A stretch of 64,000 nucleotides of DNA from Clostridium sp. AF27-2AA (GCF_003478505.1 NZ_QUFI01000001.1:214407-278406), one strand, 5' to 3'. Counted from the stretch's first letter, positions 24,285 through 31,607 are shown. Program-made: numbers and translations. Notes: generated from the sequence alone by a model not told the origin.

Positions 24285-24650
24285 ATGAACAAGATAACGA
24301 TTAACGGAAAGACCATTCCTTGCACTGGAAACAGGGTACACATTAACAATGGTAAGGTTTTTGTTGATGGGCAGGTTATTCAGGAATGTGTTGGAGATAT
24401 CAATATCATTATTGATGGTGATGTTAATGGAGTGGAATGCAACGGAAACGTAGAGGTACATGGCAATGCCTGGGATATTAAATGCGGTGGAAGTTGCAGT
24501 GTAAAAGGCAATGTCACTGGCTATATTGATGCCCGTGGTTCAGTTACCTGTGGTGATGTCACTGGTGATATTGATGCTACTGGTTCGGTTGCGTGCGGTG
24601 ATGTTGGCGGAAATATTAATGTTGGCGGCAGTGTGATGTGCAAAGAATAA
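24285..24650 (+). CDS. Right-handed beta-helix-like repeat protein
   Basis: 121 residues. From about residue 35 the sequence runs in turns of about 10-11 residues (GDVTGDIDATGSVACGDVGG), each with V/I at alternating positions, a pattern of bactofilin- or polymer-forming beta-helices. It has no signal peptide. Function in the phage is unknown. Confidence 0.62.
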   Translation: MNKITINGKTIPCTGNRVHINNGKVFVDGQVIQECVGDINIIIDGDVNGVECNGNVEVHGNAWDIKCGGSCSVKGNVTGYIDARGSVTCGDVTGDIDATGSVACGDVGGNINVGGSVMCKE

Positions 24651-24666
24651 AGATGGAGAAAATTTT

Positions 24667-24936
24667 ATGATTAGAGAACTTATTGAGCAGTGCATTGAAA
24701 AGTATTATCGGGAAGATGGTGAGTATTATTCCGAGTCCCGCGAAGACGAGGATGGGAACTACTGTTCAATGGAAGATGAACTTACGAAGATGCTGACTGA
24801 TAAGCAAGTGAAATTTGGAATAGACAAGGAAGATGGCTTTGATTCTCCTGGATATGAGAATGGCTTCCTTGCTGTAGCATTTATCGAAGAAAATGGGGAA
24901 CTTGACTTGGTAACGGTTTTACTTGAATCAATGTGA
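24667..24936 (+). CDS. Hypothetical acidic protein
   Basis: 89 residues, very acidic (REDEDGNYCSMEDELTK). Short spacing to the previous gene. No family recognised; DNA mimicry would be speculation. Confidence 0.55.
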   Translation: MIRELIEQCIEKYYREDGEYYSESREDEDGNYCSMEDELTKMLTDKQVKFGIDKEDGFDSPGYENGFLAVAFIEENGELDLVTVLLESM

Positions 24937-24976
24937 GGAAACTATGAAATCAATGATTAGAAGAAAGGAATAACGA

Positions 24977-25231
24977 ATGCCCGGTAAACCGGGTTGGTGC
25001 GCAGTGAACGGCGGTGGCGTACCGAAAAATTCAACACCGTGGCCGAAAAGAGCTGTGCCGGAAACGACATGGCTGCAATCTGAGGGCAAACGAATGGTGA
25101 TCCACGATACAGCATTTGTAGCGTGGTGTTATGACGAAAAAGAAGGTGTGCTGGATCAGCGCAGGAGTAAGCAGCTTTATGGCAGGATACTTAGCAGGAA
25201 ATGTCGATGCGTGGATTTACATAGACATTAA
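24977..25231 (+). CDS. Possible small ORF overlapping the PAPS-reductase-like gene
   Basis: 84 codons with AAGGAAT upstream of the ATG. The first 50 residues look protein-like (MPGKPGWCAVNGGGVPKNS); the last 34 are an out-of-frame reading of the next gene. It may supply translational coupling to that gene, whose own ribosome site is weak. Confidence 0.35.
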   Translation: MPGKPGWCAVNGGGVPKNSTPWPKRAVPETTWLQSEGKRMVIHDTAFVAWCYDEKEGVLDQRRSKQLYGRILSRKCRCVDLHRH

Positions 25232-25880
25232 GGACCAGCATCCAGATAGCATGAGATTTATTAAGGATTGCGAGGCGGCAATCGGACAGAAGATACAGGT
25301 TCTACGGTCGCAGGAATATAGCTGTGTTGAGGATTGTGTGAGGGCTTTTGGTGGTTTCAAAAATAATCGAAACGGGTTTGCCCCATGTACGAACTGGCTG
25401 AAAAAGCGAGTGCGAAAACAATGGGAAATGGAACATAAGGATTGCGAACTGACTTATGTCTGGGGATTTGACCGGGAAGAACAAAACAGGGCTGACATAT
25501 TGGTGGGAGAAAATCCGCAGGCAGCCCATGAATTCCCTTTGATTGAAAAAGCTCTTTCTAAAGAAGATGTGCATGGATTATTTGAACGAACATTTTCTTT
25601 TGAAAGACCGACCATGTATGATCTTGGATATCCGAATAATAATTGCATCGGGTGCGTCAAAGGCGGCATGGGTTATTGGAACCGGATTCGCAAGGATTTC
25701 CCAGAGGTTTTTGAGAGCCGGGCAAGATTGGAGCGTCAGGTGGGCCATGCAATTTTGAAGGATAGCAAAGGGCAACCGGTGTATTTGGATGAACTGGATC
25801 CAGACCGCGGGAACATGAACACGGAGATATTTCCGGACTGCGGAATTATGTGCTATTTAAACTTAGAAAAAATTGATTGA
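25131..25880 (+). CDS. PAPS-reductase-like PP-loop enzyme
   Basis: 249 residues. SAGVSSFMAGYLAG (about 10-23) is the PP-loop; IYIDIKDQHPDSMRFIKDCE, APCTNWLKKRVRKQW, VWGFDREEQNRAD and NNNCIGCVKGGMGYWNRI are all conserved in the phage phosphoadenosine-phosphosulfate-reductase-like family. These enzymes activate a substrate with ATP; DNA or nucleoside modification (as for DndC) is possible but not shown. Confidence 0.85.
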   Translation: MTKKKVCWISAGVSSFMAGYLAGNVDAWIYIDIKDQHPDSMRFIKDCEAAIGQKIQVLRSQEYSCVEDCVRAFGGFKNNRNGFAPCTNWLKKRVRKQWEMEHKDCELTYVWGFDREEQNRADILVGENPQAAHEFPLIEKALSKEDVHGLFERTFSFERPTMYDLGYPNNNCIGCVKGGMGYWNRIRKDFPEVFESRARLERQVGHAILKDSKGQPVYLDELDPDRGNMNTEIFPDCGIMCYLNLEKID

Positions 25881-25891
25881 GGAGATTCGAT

Positions 25892-26275
25892 ATGACAAAG
25901 AAAGAACTGGCTGAGAAGCTGAATGGAAGACAGTATGGAGATAGTTTTGAGGATGTGTTGGAAGATGCAAAGCAGAGCGGCCTTGTTATGGTGACAGGTG
26001 CTTCAGATGATCTGATGGAGTTTGCAGGAGCATTCCGAGATGAGGGTGGATGTTTTGATGGTGGCCGAGTATATTTTGATTGTGATGGCGTAGATCAGGA
26101 GGGCGAGGAACGTGCCAACTGGATTGATGCCAAGTGGTGTGACGGAACGAACCGTAATGGAATTCAGGCAACCTGGACTTATGAGACGGACATTCCGTGC
26201 GAGCGGTTTGATATTTATGAGCAACAGGATATCTATTGTGAGGGTCTGGTGTTTTCTATTGATGATTTGAGGTAA
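25892..26275 (+). CDS. Hypothetical acidic protein
   Basis: 127 residues from ATG 25892 (GAGGAGATTCGAT upstream). Contains GGRVYFDCDGVDQEGEE and a C-terminal IYCEGLVFSIDDLR. Acidic overall. No family recognised. Confidence 0.62.
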   Translation: MTKKELAEKLNGRQYGDSFEDVLEDAKQSGLVMVTGASDDLMEFAGAFRDEGGCFDGGRVYFDCDGVDQEGEERANWIDAKWCDGTNRNGIQATWTYETDIPCERFDIYEQQDIYCEGLVFSIDDLR

Positions 26276-26279
26276 TGTT

Positions 26280-26819
26280 ATGACGAGCGCAAATGTACTG
26301 ATCTTAATTCATATTGCAGCTATGGCCGTTTTAACGCTTTATGAGATTCTAATTCTATTTGAGCCAGTTGATGAAATGTACTCCAATAAGGATACATCAG
26401 CGCAGGACAAGAGAAGAATTGCTCTACTAATTATCTGGTTGGGCTTAATGATTTTGTTTTTCTATGGCGAGTACCGAAAAGATAGAGCCGAATGGACCAT
26501 ATCAGATAAGCCATACGCAGTGGAGCATATTGTTGCATTAGGTGACAGCAATATGATAAATGGAACTGTTTACATGCGGCGAGGATACATTGATGAAGAT
26601 CTCTGGTATCAGTATATGGTAAAAGTTGATGGCGGAGGATTTGTGGCAAATAAGGTGAGGTCTGATAGTGCCGTATTATATTATTCTGATGGAGATTATA
26701 GGGTGGAGTGGTATGAAAAGCATCGTGGTTGGCTGTGGTTTACCAGTGATGCCAACTACTATAAAATTTACATTCCAGAGGGGACAATCGTAGATGATTT
26801 TACGGTTGATTTGAAGTAA
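26280..26819 (+). CDS. Membrane protein with two TM segments
   Basis: 179 residues. TM1 at about 5-28 (NVLILIHIAAMAVLTLYEIL), TM2 at about 47-63 (IALLIIWLGLMILFFYG), followed by a C-terminal beta-rich domain of about 110 residues likely outside or facing the membrane. No family recognised. Confidence 0.7.
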   Translation: MTSANVLILIHIAAMAVLTLYEILILFEPVDEMYSNKDTSAQDKRRIALLIIWLGLMILFFYGEYRKDRAEWTISDKPYAVEHIVALGDSNMINGTVYMRRGYIDEDLWYQYMVKVDGGGFVANKVRSDSAVLYYSDGDYRVEWYEKHRGWLWFTSDANYYKIYIPEGTIVDDFTVDLK

Positions 26820-26839
26820 CTGAATAACAAAAATTTTGT

Positions 26840-26857
26840 GCCGGGGTAACACCCGGC
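26840..26857. terminator. Intergenic hairpin
   Basis: GCCGGG-GTAACA-CCCGGC forms a perfect 6-bp stem (7 with flanking T-A) after the membrane gene. The plus side is followed by A-rich rather than T-rich DNA, so termination is uncertain. Confidence 0.35.
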
Positions 26858-26917
26858 ATATAAAAAACCTTTCAACCGAACGTAAGTTCTTGATAAGGAG
26901 CGAAGGGAGAAGATAAC

Positions 26918-27958
26918 ATGGGTGGACAGGATACAAAAGTTAAGGTTAGAGATAGAATTTTGATTGCAATGAAAGAGCATTTGCCGATGGATGTGCTGGC
27001 AATTCTGGAAACTGTTCTGGCAAAGGAGTTTGCCGCCGTTAGTATGGAAGAAGTGAATTTGCTGCCAGTGGATGTCAGAAACAGCGTGGAAGAGCAGAAC
27101 CGTCAGATTGTGGAGTTGTTCAAGTACAAGAAACGGAACCTCAAACCAGCTACGATCGACAATTACCTTCGGGCGGTCGGTCAAATCGCAACCATGACCG
27201 GGAAAGCACTGACGAGAATTGATGATATGGACATCTACAATTATCTGCAGTGGTATGAGAACCGAAACATGAGCATTACCGGCAAGCGCAATCAGAATAG
27301 CACCATCAATAACGAGAGACTTTACTTGTCCGCATTCTTCTCCTGGATGCGCAAGAATCGGTTGCGGACGGACAACCCGGTGGAAGTTACTGAGCGCCGC
27401 AAGGTTGTTCGGAAGCCGATTGACTATTTTAAGCGGGATGATATGGCAAAGCTGCGGGATGCCTGTCAGACAACGAGAGACCGCGCCCTGGTGGAAGTGC
27501 TGCGCAGTACCGGAGCGCGTGTGAATGAGATCACGGCCATTACCACAGATATGATTGACTGGCAGACCGGAGATATCGTGATTCAGAGTGAAAAGAGTGA
27601 TAAGTACCGGACTATCTGGTTAGATGACGATGCGCGGCATTATTTGAGAAAATATCTGGATTCCAGAGCAGACAACGTACCGTATCTGTTCGTTCATAGC
27701 CGCGGGGCGCATGGGCAGCTGAAAGCAGGCGGAATTCGGACTATTCTGAAAGACTTGAAAAAGCGTTCTGAAATTAAAGGCAGGGCATATCCGCATAAGT
27801 TCCGCAAAACCCTTGGAATGGAGTTGAAGAACCGCGGCGCTGATATTGGCCTTATTCAGGAAATCATGGGGCACGCTTCGCCGGCGGTAACATCCATGTA
27901 CTATGCAGAATCTACCCCTGAGTCACTTCGCATTGCGCGTCAGCGGTGCATGGCATAG
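26918..27958 (+). CDS. Second tyrosine recombinase (XerC/D-like)
   Basis: 346 residues with an N-terminal SAM-like core-binding domain (KKRNLKPATIDNYLRAVGQI) and a full catalytic set: RSTGARVNEI (Arg about 200), PHKFRKTLGMEL (HxxR about 292-295), GHASPAVTSMYY (His about 318, Tyr about 327). Independent of the left-end integrase. It could resolve dimers, be a relic of another element, or be the recombinase acting on the fibre-cassette sites at 42.8-52 kb. Start ATG has GGGAGAAG upstream. Confidence 0.9.
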   Translation: MGGQDTKVKVRDRILIAMKEHLPMDVLAILETVLAKEFAAVSMEEVNLLPVDVRNSVEEQNRQIVELFKYKKRNLKPATIDNYLRAVGQIATMTGKALTRIDDMDIYNYLQWYENRNMSITGKRNQNSTINNERLYLSAFFSWMRKNRLRTDNPVEVTERRKVVRKPIDYFKRDDMAKLRDACQTTRDRALVEVLRSTGARVNEITAITTDMIDWQTGDIVIQSEKSDKYRTIWLDDDARHYLRKYLDSRADNVPYLFVHSRGAHGQLKAGGIRTILKDLKKRSEIKGRAYPHKFRKTLGMELKNRGADIGLIQEIMGHASPAVTSMYYAESTPESLRIARQRCMA

Positions 27959-27960
27959 TT

Positions 27961-28946
27961 TTGGAAAAAAATTTTCTGCCAGGAAACGTGATAGAAAATG
28001 AACCCCCCCGGGTAGCGCTTTTTACAGATGAAAAGTCCAGATTAAAAAACTGAAAATTTTTGAAATCTACCGTTTGGGGAAAATTCGAAATGAAAGCCGG
28101 AAATCGGGCGCGGATATTGCGCGGATACTGCGGAGATTTTACCTGGTTGGGTTGCCGGATGGCATACGAATAGCCGAAACGGTGCCGCCTGTGTGGATCC
28201 GGGCGCAGTGCGGGCGTATATCGTGCGCAACAGTTTCTATTTTGGAAACAGTTAGGCCCGTGACCCTCTGGGCACAGTATGAGCGCAGCAAAAATATATA
28301 GGCCGGAGCGGATCAGCAGCAGAAAAGCAGATAGAGCCGCCGGAATGGTACCGGGTGTCGCTGTAGTGTTCCCTGTTTGCCCTGCATCCATTTGGGCGCA
28401 CTGATAGCGCAGATTTTGCGCGTTGGTATTGTTTTGCCTCATCATAGCACAACAACGCACAAGACGCAAGCCGTAAATATGCCTGTGACGCTCTGACGTG
28501 CCCGCTATGCCTGTTTTCGTGTTGCGGTGCGGAATCGCTCACCATAAACGGATTAAGCCGCCAAATAGCTGTTATATTGAATTGTAAATGTTCTGTGATA
28601 CTTTGCGTGTGTCGTGCGCTTCCGGGTGCCGTTTGTTGTAATCTGGGGCGCACCGGCTCCAGGCGGCGCAGCTGTGACGGCCTGCGCTCTTGCCGTGCTT
28701 GCTATGGGTAGCAGCAGGAAACCGAACTTTTCCGCGTGTCTTGCGTGGGATCCTTTCCCGGATCACGTCACCCGCTGTTATTTACCGCTCGCGGTTCTCG
28801 GGGCGGCTATGGGCCGCCGATGTGCTTATATCTCTTGTGTGGCTGTCTGGATCATTCCGGGACGGTCTCCCGGCCTTATGCGCTACCGTATGAGCGTATG
28901 CACCGCGCACGACAAGCCGCCACGCCTGCCGGAATGCACACGGAAA
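27961..28946. other. GC-rich region without convincing genes
   Basis: About 1 kb in which all long frames on both strands have poor protein character. It contains three imperfect 33-bp repeats at about 28177-28212, 28246-28280 and 28374-28405, each with a GCC(C)/GGGC hairpin. A minus-strand promoter-like pair TTGCGT-N17-TATGAT lies near 28435-28463. Composition differs from both flanks, suggesting acquired or decayed DNA. Confidence 0.5.
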
Positions 28947-28993
28947 CCCCGTTGACGGAATCGAACCGCCGAAAATGTGCCACCGGGCACGGG
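28947..28993 (-). ncRNA. tRNA-like minihelix 1 (acceptor stem plus T-arm)
   Basis: Read on the minus strand: CCCGT at the 5' side pairs with ACGGG at the 3' side, and between them GGCGG-TTCGATT-CCGTC is a T-arm. A small GCC-CGGT-GGC hairpin replaces D and anticodon arms. It lies 37 nt downstream of the minus-strand gene at 29031. It could be a remnant of a tRNA used as an integration target, or a structural 3' element. Confidence 0.45.
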
Positions 28994-29030
28994 AAAAAGG
29001 CAGCATGGAGCCGCCTATATTATACCCATC

Positions 29031-29327
29031 TTACGCGATGCCGAGACCGCGCAAGAAATCAGAGTTTACGTTCTGCCAGTCTGCCGGGATTAACTCGGAA
29101 TATCCGCAGACGTTGCGCAGGTGGTACAGATGCCGCCGCAGATTGGACAGGGTACACCAAACGGAAGCGCTGCAGCCGGAGCCTTTAACCGGGATACTGT
29201 AAACAGTGCCGCAGTAGCTCCATAAATCCCAATTTCCAGAATGTGCGACAAACTCGCCCTTTTCTGTGATATCGCGGGCCTGATCTACCCAGATGCCGCC
29301 CATTTTGTCAAATTCATAGTTTTTCAT
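29031..29327 (-). CDS. Hypothetical protein
   Basis: 98 residues with natural composition (MGGIWVDQARDITEKGEF, HLYHLRNVCGYSELIPADWQ). GGGGAAAA precedes the ATG, within the end of the small ORF upstream. It looks like a short accessory protein of conjugative/phage elements; no named family. Confidence 0.55.
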   Translation of the reverse strand: MKNYEFDKMGGIWVDQARDITEKGEFVAHSGNWDLWSYCGTVYSIPVKGSGCSASVWCTLSNLRRHLYHLRNVCGYSELIPADWQNVNSDFLRGLGIA

Positions 29328-29328
29328 C

Positions 29329-29412
29329 TTATTTTTCCCCTTTCATAATCTCAACAGCTACGCGGCACATATAGCCGCCAGCAAAAACGCAAACAATAAT
29401 AAAAGCTGTCAT
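29329..29412 (-). CDS. 27-residue membrane peptide (DUF3789-like)
   Basis: MTAFIIVCVFAGGYMCRVAV and a short charged tail: one hydrophobic segment with a GG kink, similar to DUF3789 phage micropeptides. GAGGGAATCAA lies before the ATG, and its stop overlaps the ribosome site of the next minus-strand gene. Confidence 0.45.
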   Translation of the reverse strand: MTAFIIVCVFAGGYMCRVAVEIMKGEK

Positions 29413-29440
29413 TTGATTCCCTCTTTTCTTTTCCGGAAAA

Positions 29441-29480
29441 CACCGCCGCCCGGTAACGGGCCGGGCTTGCATCCTCTGCG
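29441..29480 (-). terminator. Terminator-like hairpin after the gene at 29485
   Basis: On the minus strand GCCCGG-CCCGTTA-CCGGGC is flanked by complementary CCGCC/GGCGG and followed by TGTTTT, directly downstream of the stop at 29485. Confidence 0.5.
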
Positions 29481-29484
29481 GCGG

Positions 29485-29745
29485 TTATGCCTGTAAAAGG
29501 CTTTTCAATTCGTTCCTTTTAGTATGTATGAGCTTTCTCGCAGCCTTTTCATCAATTTCCCCGCTGGTTATCTGCACGATGTATTTCGCCAGATCATCAT
29601 AGGCGGCGAATTCGTTTTGATATGCACGATCGAAGATCTTTTCAAACTCCTCGTTTTCTGGCTCGCTGATATAGTCAGCCTCGGCGCGGTTGGCGAGCTC
29701 TTCGGCTCTTTCCAGTTTTTCCAGTTTTTCAAGTAAAATCTTCAT
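29485..29745 (-). CDS. Hypothetical helical protein
   Basis: 86 residues, mostly helical and charged (KLEKLERAEELANRAEADYI, EKIFDRAYQNEFAAYDDLAK). GGAAGAAAGAG lies upstream of the ATG. Family unknown; typical small accessory gene. Confidence 0.62.
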   Translation of the reverse strand: MKILLEKLEKLERAEELANRAEADYISEPENEEFEKIFDRAYQNEFAAYDDLAKYIVQITSGEIDEKAARKLIHTKRNELKSLLQA

Positions 29746-29789
29746 ACGTTCTCTTTCTTCCCTTTCACCCTGGGAGCCGGGGAGTTAAT

Positions 29790-29827
29790 GCCGTCCCGGG
29801 AGTCGAACCCGGGCAAATCCAAACGGC
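29790..29827 (-). ncRNA. tRNA-like minihelix 2 (acceptor stem plus T-arm)
   Basis: Minus strand: GCCGT, a 9-nt linker, CCCGGG-TTCGACT-CCCGGG as a perfect T-arm, then ACGGC pairing with the first five bases. It abuts the stop codon of the gene at 29828. It lacks D and anticodon arms, as minihelix 1 does. Confidence 0.5.
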
Positions 29828-30082
29828 CTAGAAATATAAATAAATCAGATCCATGATCTTTTTGAGCGATTCCCGGCGGTGTCTGTATTTCAAATGCTCG
29901 TCGCCGGAGGTGGTGCGCTCTGCCTGCGCTGCCTGATCTTTAAGGCGGCGGAAGTAGTCAATTTCCTCCTGAAGTTCCGGAAGCTGGAGAGATAAAATTT
30001 CGTCGATGGCTTCGGCTTCATCAGTCAGGAAGATGTTATTGAGTAAATATTTGATTTCGCTTCTTGCTTCGTTCTTTGTCAT
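29828..30082 (-). CDS. Hypothetical helical protein
   Basis: 84 residues beginning MTKNEARSEIKYLLNNIF, with a second helix LPELQEEIDYFRRLKDQAAQ. AAAGGAC precedes the ATG. Transcribed leftwards from the operator-rich region at 30133-30252, so it may be co-regulated with the divergent ribbon-helix-helix gene. Confidence 0.6.
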   Translation of the reverse strand: MTKNEARSEIKYLLNNIFLTDEAEAIDEILSLQLPELQEEIDYFRRLKDQAAQAERTTSGDEHLKYRHRRESLKKIMDLIYLYF

Positions 30083-30132
30083 AGTGGTTTGTCCTTTCTT
30101 GGTGGTTGTCTGCTGTCCTTTATGATTGTATT

Positions 30133-30252
30133 ATAACGCACATAGATATAAAAGTATAGATGGAATAATTGACAAAATAACGCACATATAAATGGACTGT
30201 AATTATGCAAAATATATAACGCACATATAAAATTGACAATATAACGCACATA
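30133..30252. promoter_or_regulatory. Four upstream copies of the ATAACGCACATA operator
   Basis: ATAACGCACATA occurs at 30133, 30177, 30216 and 30241, in the divergent region between the minus-strand genes and the RHH gene. Two more copies flank the other side of that gene (30489, 30515). Spacing of 44, 39 and 25 bp is irregular. Autoregulation by the RHH protein is inferred. Confidence 0.7.
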
Positions 30253-30261
30253 TGATATTAT
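30233..30261 (+). promoter_or_regulatory. Promoter of the RHH gene
   Basis: TTGACA (30233-30238), 17 nt, TATTAT (30256-30261). The fourth operator copy fills the spacer, so binding there would block RNA polymerase. Confidence 0.7.
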
Positions 30262-30294
30262 TTATATATAAATCAATATAGGAAGGTGTTGAAA

Positions 30295-30492
30295 ATGGGA
30301 GATTTGAGAACGAGTGAAGCACAAAGAAAAGCAGTTAGAGAATATGAAAAAAACAACTACAGACTGAATATTGTCTTTCCAAAGGGAACAAAAGAAAGAA
30401 TAGAGGCCCTAAAGCTTTCTAAAACTAATTCGGCTTTTATACGTGATACAGTTCTTTCTAAATTGGATGAATTGGAAAAAATACTAAAATAA
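30295..30492 (+). CDS. Ribbon-helix-helix DNA-binding protein
   Basis: 65 residues from ATG 30295 (GGAAGGTGTTGAAA upstream). YRLNIVFPKGTKERIEAL forms the strand plus first helix, TNSAFIRDTVLSKLDELE the second helix of an Arc/MetJ-type fold. It is surrounded by six copies of a 12-bp repeat that overlap its promoter and that of the next gene. Probable dimeric repressor of this small module. Confidence 0.8.
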   Translation: MGDLRTSEAQRKAVREYEKNNYRLNIVFPKGTKERIEALKLSKTNSAFIRDTVLSKLDELEKILK

Positions 30493-30535
30493 CGCACATA
30501 TAATAGTTGACAATATAACGCACTTATATTATAAT
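30489..30535 (+). promoter_or_regulatory. Operator pair and strong promoter downstream of the RHH gene
   Basis: Operator copies at 30489-30500 and 30515-30526 (ATAACGCACTTA). TTGACA (30507-30512), 17 nt, TATAAT (30530-30535) is a consensus promoter with the second copy inside the spacer. Confidence 0.75.
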
Positions 30536-30598
30536 AGAAACTGTCAAGAGGTAGTAACCGAATGATAGTTACCGGGCAAGCGGAGAAAGGAGAAGCAC

Positions 30599-30754
30599 AT
30601 GAACGATATGGGAATGACTGATAAACAGTTTAATGGTTTTATTAGATTTCTGATTGATGATCTGAAAGAAGCCAAAGAGGAAAAGGACGTTGAAAAGAAA
30701 GATGCACGGATTCAGAAAGTTCTGGAGAACCTGCAGAGCACTTTAGAAGATTAA
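30599..30754 (+). CDS. Small helical protein under RHH control
   Basis: 51 residues (MNDMGMTDKQFNGFIRFLID, then EEKDVEKKDARIQKVLENLQ). AAAGGAGAAGCAC precedes the ATG. Found in mobile elements of Clostridia as a short hypothetical; function unknown. Transcribed from the promoter at 30507. Confidence 0.6.
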   Translation: MNDMGMTDKQFNGFIRFLIDDLKEAKEEKDVEKKDARIQKVLENLQSTLED

Positions 30755-30849
30755 AAAAGAGCCTAGCGGCTCACAGAATCCAGAGGGGGGCGGAACTTGC
30801 CGCCGCCCTCCAGCAAGAAGAGTATAACAGCATTTGAGAAGGTTGTAAA

Positions 30850-30876
30850 GGGTCGGTATTATACCGGCTCTTTTTG
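30850..30876 (+). terminator. Rho-independent terminator
   Basis: GGGTCGGTA pairs with TACCGGCTC (9 bp, two G-U pairs) around TTA and is followed by TTTTT. It closes the RHH-regulated unit. A GC-rich inverted repeat also lies just upstream at about 30760-30815. Confidence 0.8.
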
Positions 30877-30915
30877 TTGTGTCCAGATCTGGGAGAATGA
30901 GCTATAATAAAATCA

Positions 30916-30951
30916 ATAACCGCCTGGGCGTTGGGGAACGGTGGCGGTTAT
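30916..30951 (+). ncRNA. Long leader hairpin before the second initiator
   Basis: ATAACCGCC pairs with GGCGGTTAT (9 bp), with an inner CGTT-GGGG-AACG hairpin. A TATAAT at about 30903 lies just upstream. Similar leader hairpins control plasmid rep genes, but no role is proven here. Confidence 0.4.
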
Positions 30952-31034
30952 CGGATCATAAGCGGTATAGGCTTTTTCTGCCCATATTTTAGCCGCTAGT
31001 CCGTATAATGTCAAGGAGCAGAGCAGGCAAGAAG

Positions 31035-31358
31035 ATGAAACACGGCAACAAGAATTACATGCAGCTTTCCAGGCTGATCTTTACGGATCCATACAAGGAC
31101 TTGTCAATCAATGCGAAGTGGCTTTTTGTGGTACTCAATGAGCTAGAGCAGCGTTATACATCCGCGGAATCAGACTATTTCTTTCGGTCAAATGAAGAAC
31201 TTGCGAATGATTGCGGTTTTAGTCTGACAGTGCTTAAAAGGGCAAAAGCGGAGCTGTTGAAAACTGATTTGATTGAGTCTTACAGGGATCATTTGATAAA
31301 TGCAAAGACAGGAAAGCAAAGCGAAATAAGAGTAAATTATTATCGTGTGAAAAAGTAG
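31035..31358 (+). pseudogene. Truncated second replication initiator
   Basis: About 107 residues of a RepA/DnaD-type winged-helix domain (MQLSRLIFTDPYKDLSINAK, FRSNEELANDCGFSLTVLKR) ending at a TAG. Beyond the stop the DNA still encodes KKKTIPKGIAKEK in one frame (31461-31499), matching KKKTVPNGTAKEK of the intact initiator, before another stop. With iterons at 31355-31406 this looks like a decayed second replicon. A functional short form cannot be ruled out. Confidence 0.68.
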
Positions 31359-31406
31359 GGCTATGGGTCATATTTGGGCCGTAGGGCTACGGGTCATATT
31401 TGGGCC
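31355..31406 (+). repeat. Two 26-bp tandem iterons
   Basis: The unit gtagggctaYgggtcatatt plus tgggcc is repeated exactly except one base (31355-31380 and 31381-31406). AT-rich DNA follows (31407-31460). Placement at the end of an initiator gene suggests an origin. Confidence 0.7.
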
Positions 31407-31468
31407 GTTATATATAAGAATTAGATTTTAAAACTAAGATTTTGTAAATAACAATTACAAAAAGAAAA

Positions 31469-31511
31469 CTATCCCTAAAGGGATAGCAAAAGAAAAGTGC
31501 ATTTTCTTTTG
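31469..31511 (+). other. Twin hairpins, second copy
   Basis: CTATCCC-TAAA-GGGATAG (31469-31486) and CAAAAGAAAA-GTGCA-TTTTCTTTTG (31487-31511). Same order and flanks as the pair at 11810-11849, with compensating stem changes in the first hairpin. Confidence 0.5.
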
Positions 31512-31572
31512 ACTCCCTTTTTTGCTTCGCCCTGATTGTAAAACAGGCAATAGAAAGAATAAAAATTTATGC

Positions 31573-31601
31573 TTGACAATAATAAGCAAAATGTATATGA
31601 T
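31573..31601 (+). promoter_or_regulatory. Promoter of a predicted small RNA
   Basis: TTGACA (31573-31578), 17 nt, TATGAT (31596-31601). No open reading frame of note begins before the terminator at 31756. Confidence 0.7.
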
Positions 31602-31607
31602 AATGGC

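Noticed and set aside
27912-28653. Long minus-strand frames of 130-185 codons in the GC-rich desert
   Set aside because: Composition rich in Arg, Cys, Ser and Pro and no domain pattern; they overlap each other and the recombinase end.
30133-30526. CRISPR-like array
   Set aside because: 12-bp AT-rich repeats at irregular spacing around promoters of a DNA-binding protein, typical of operators.
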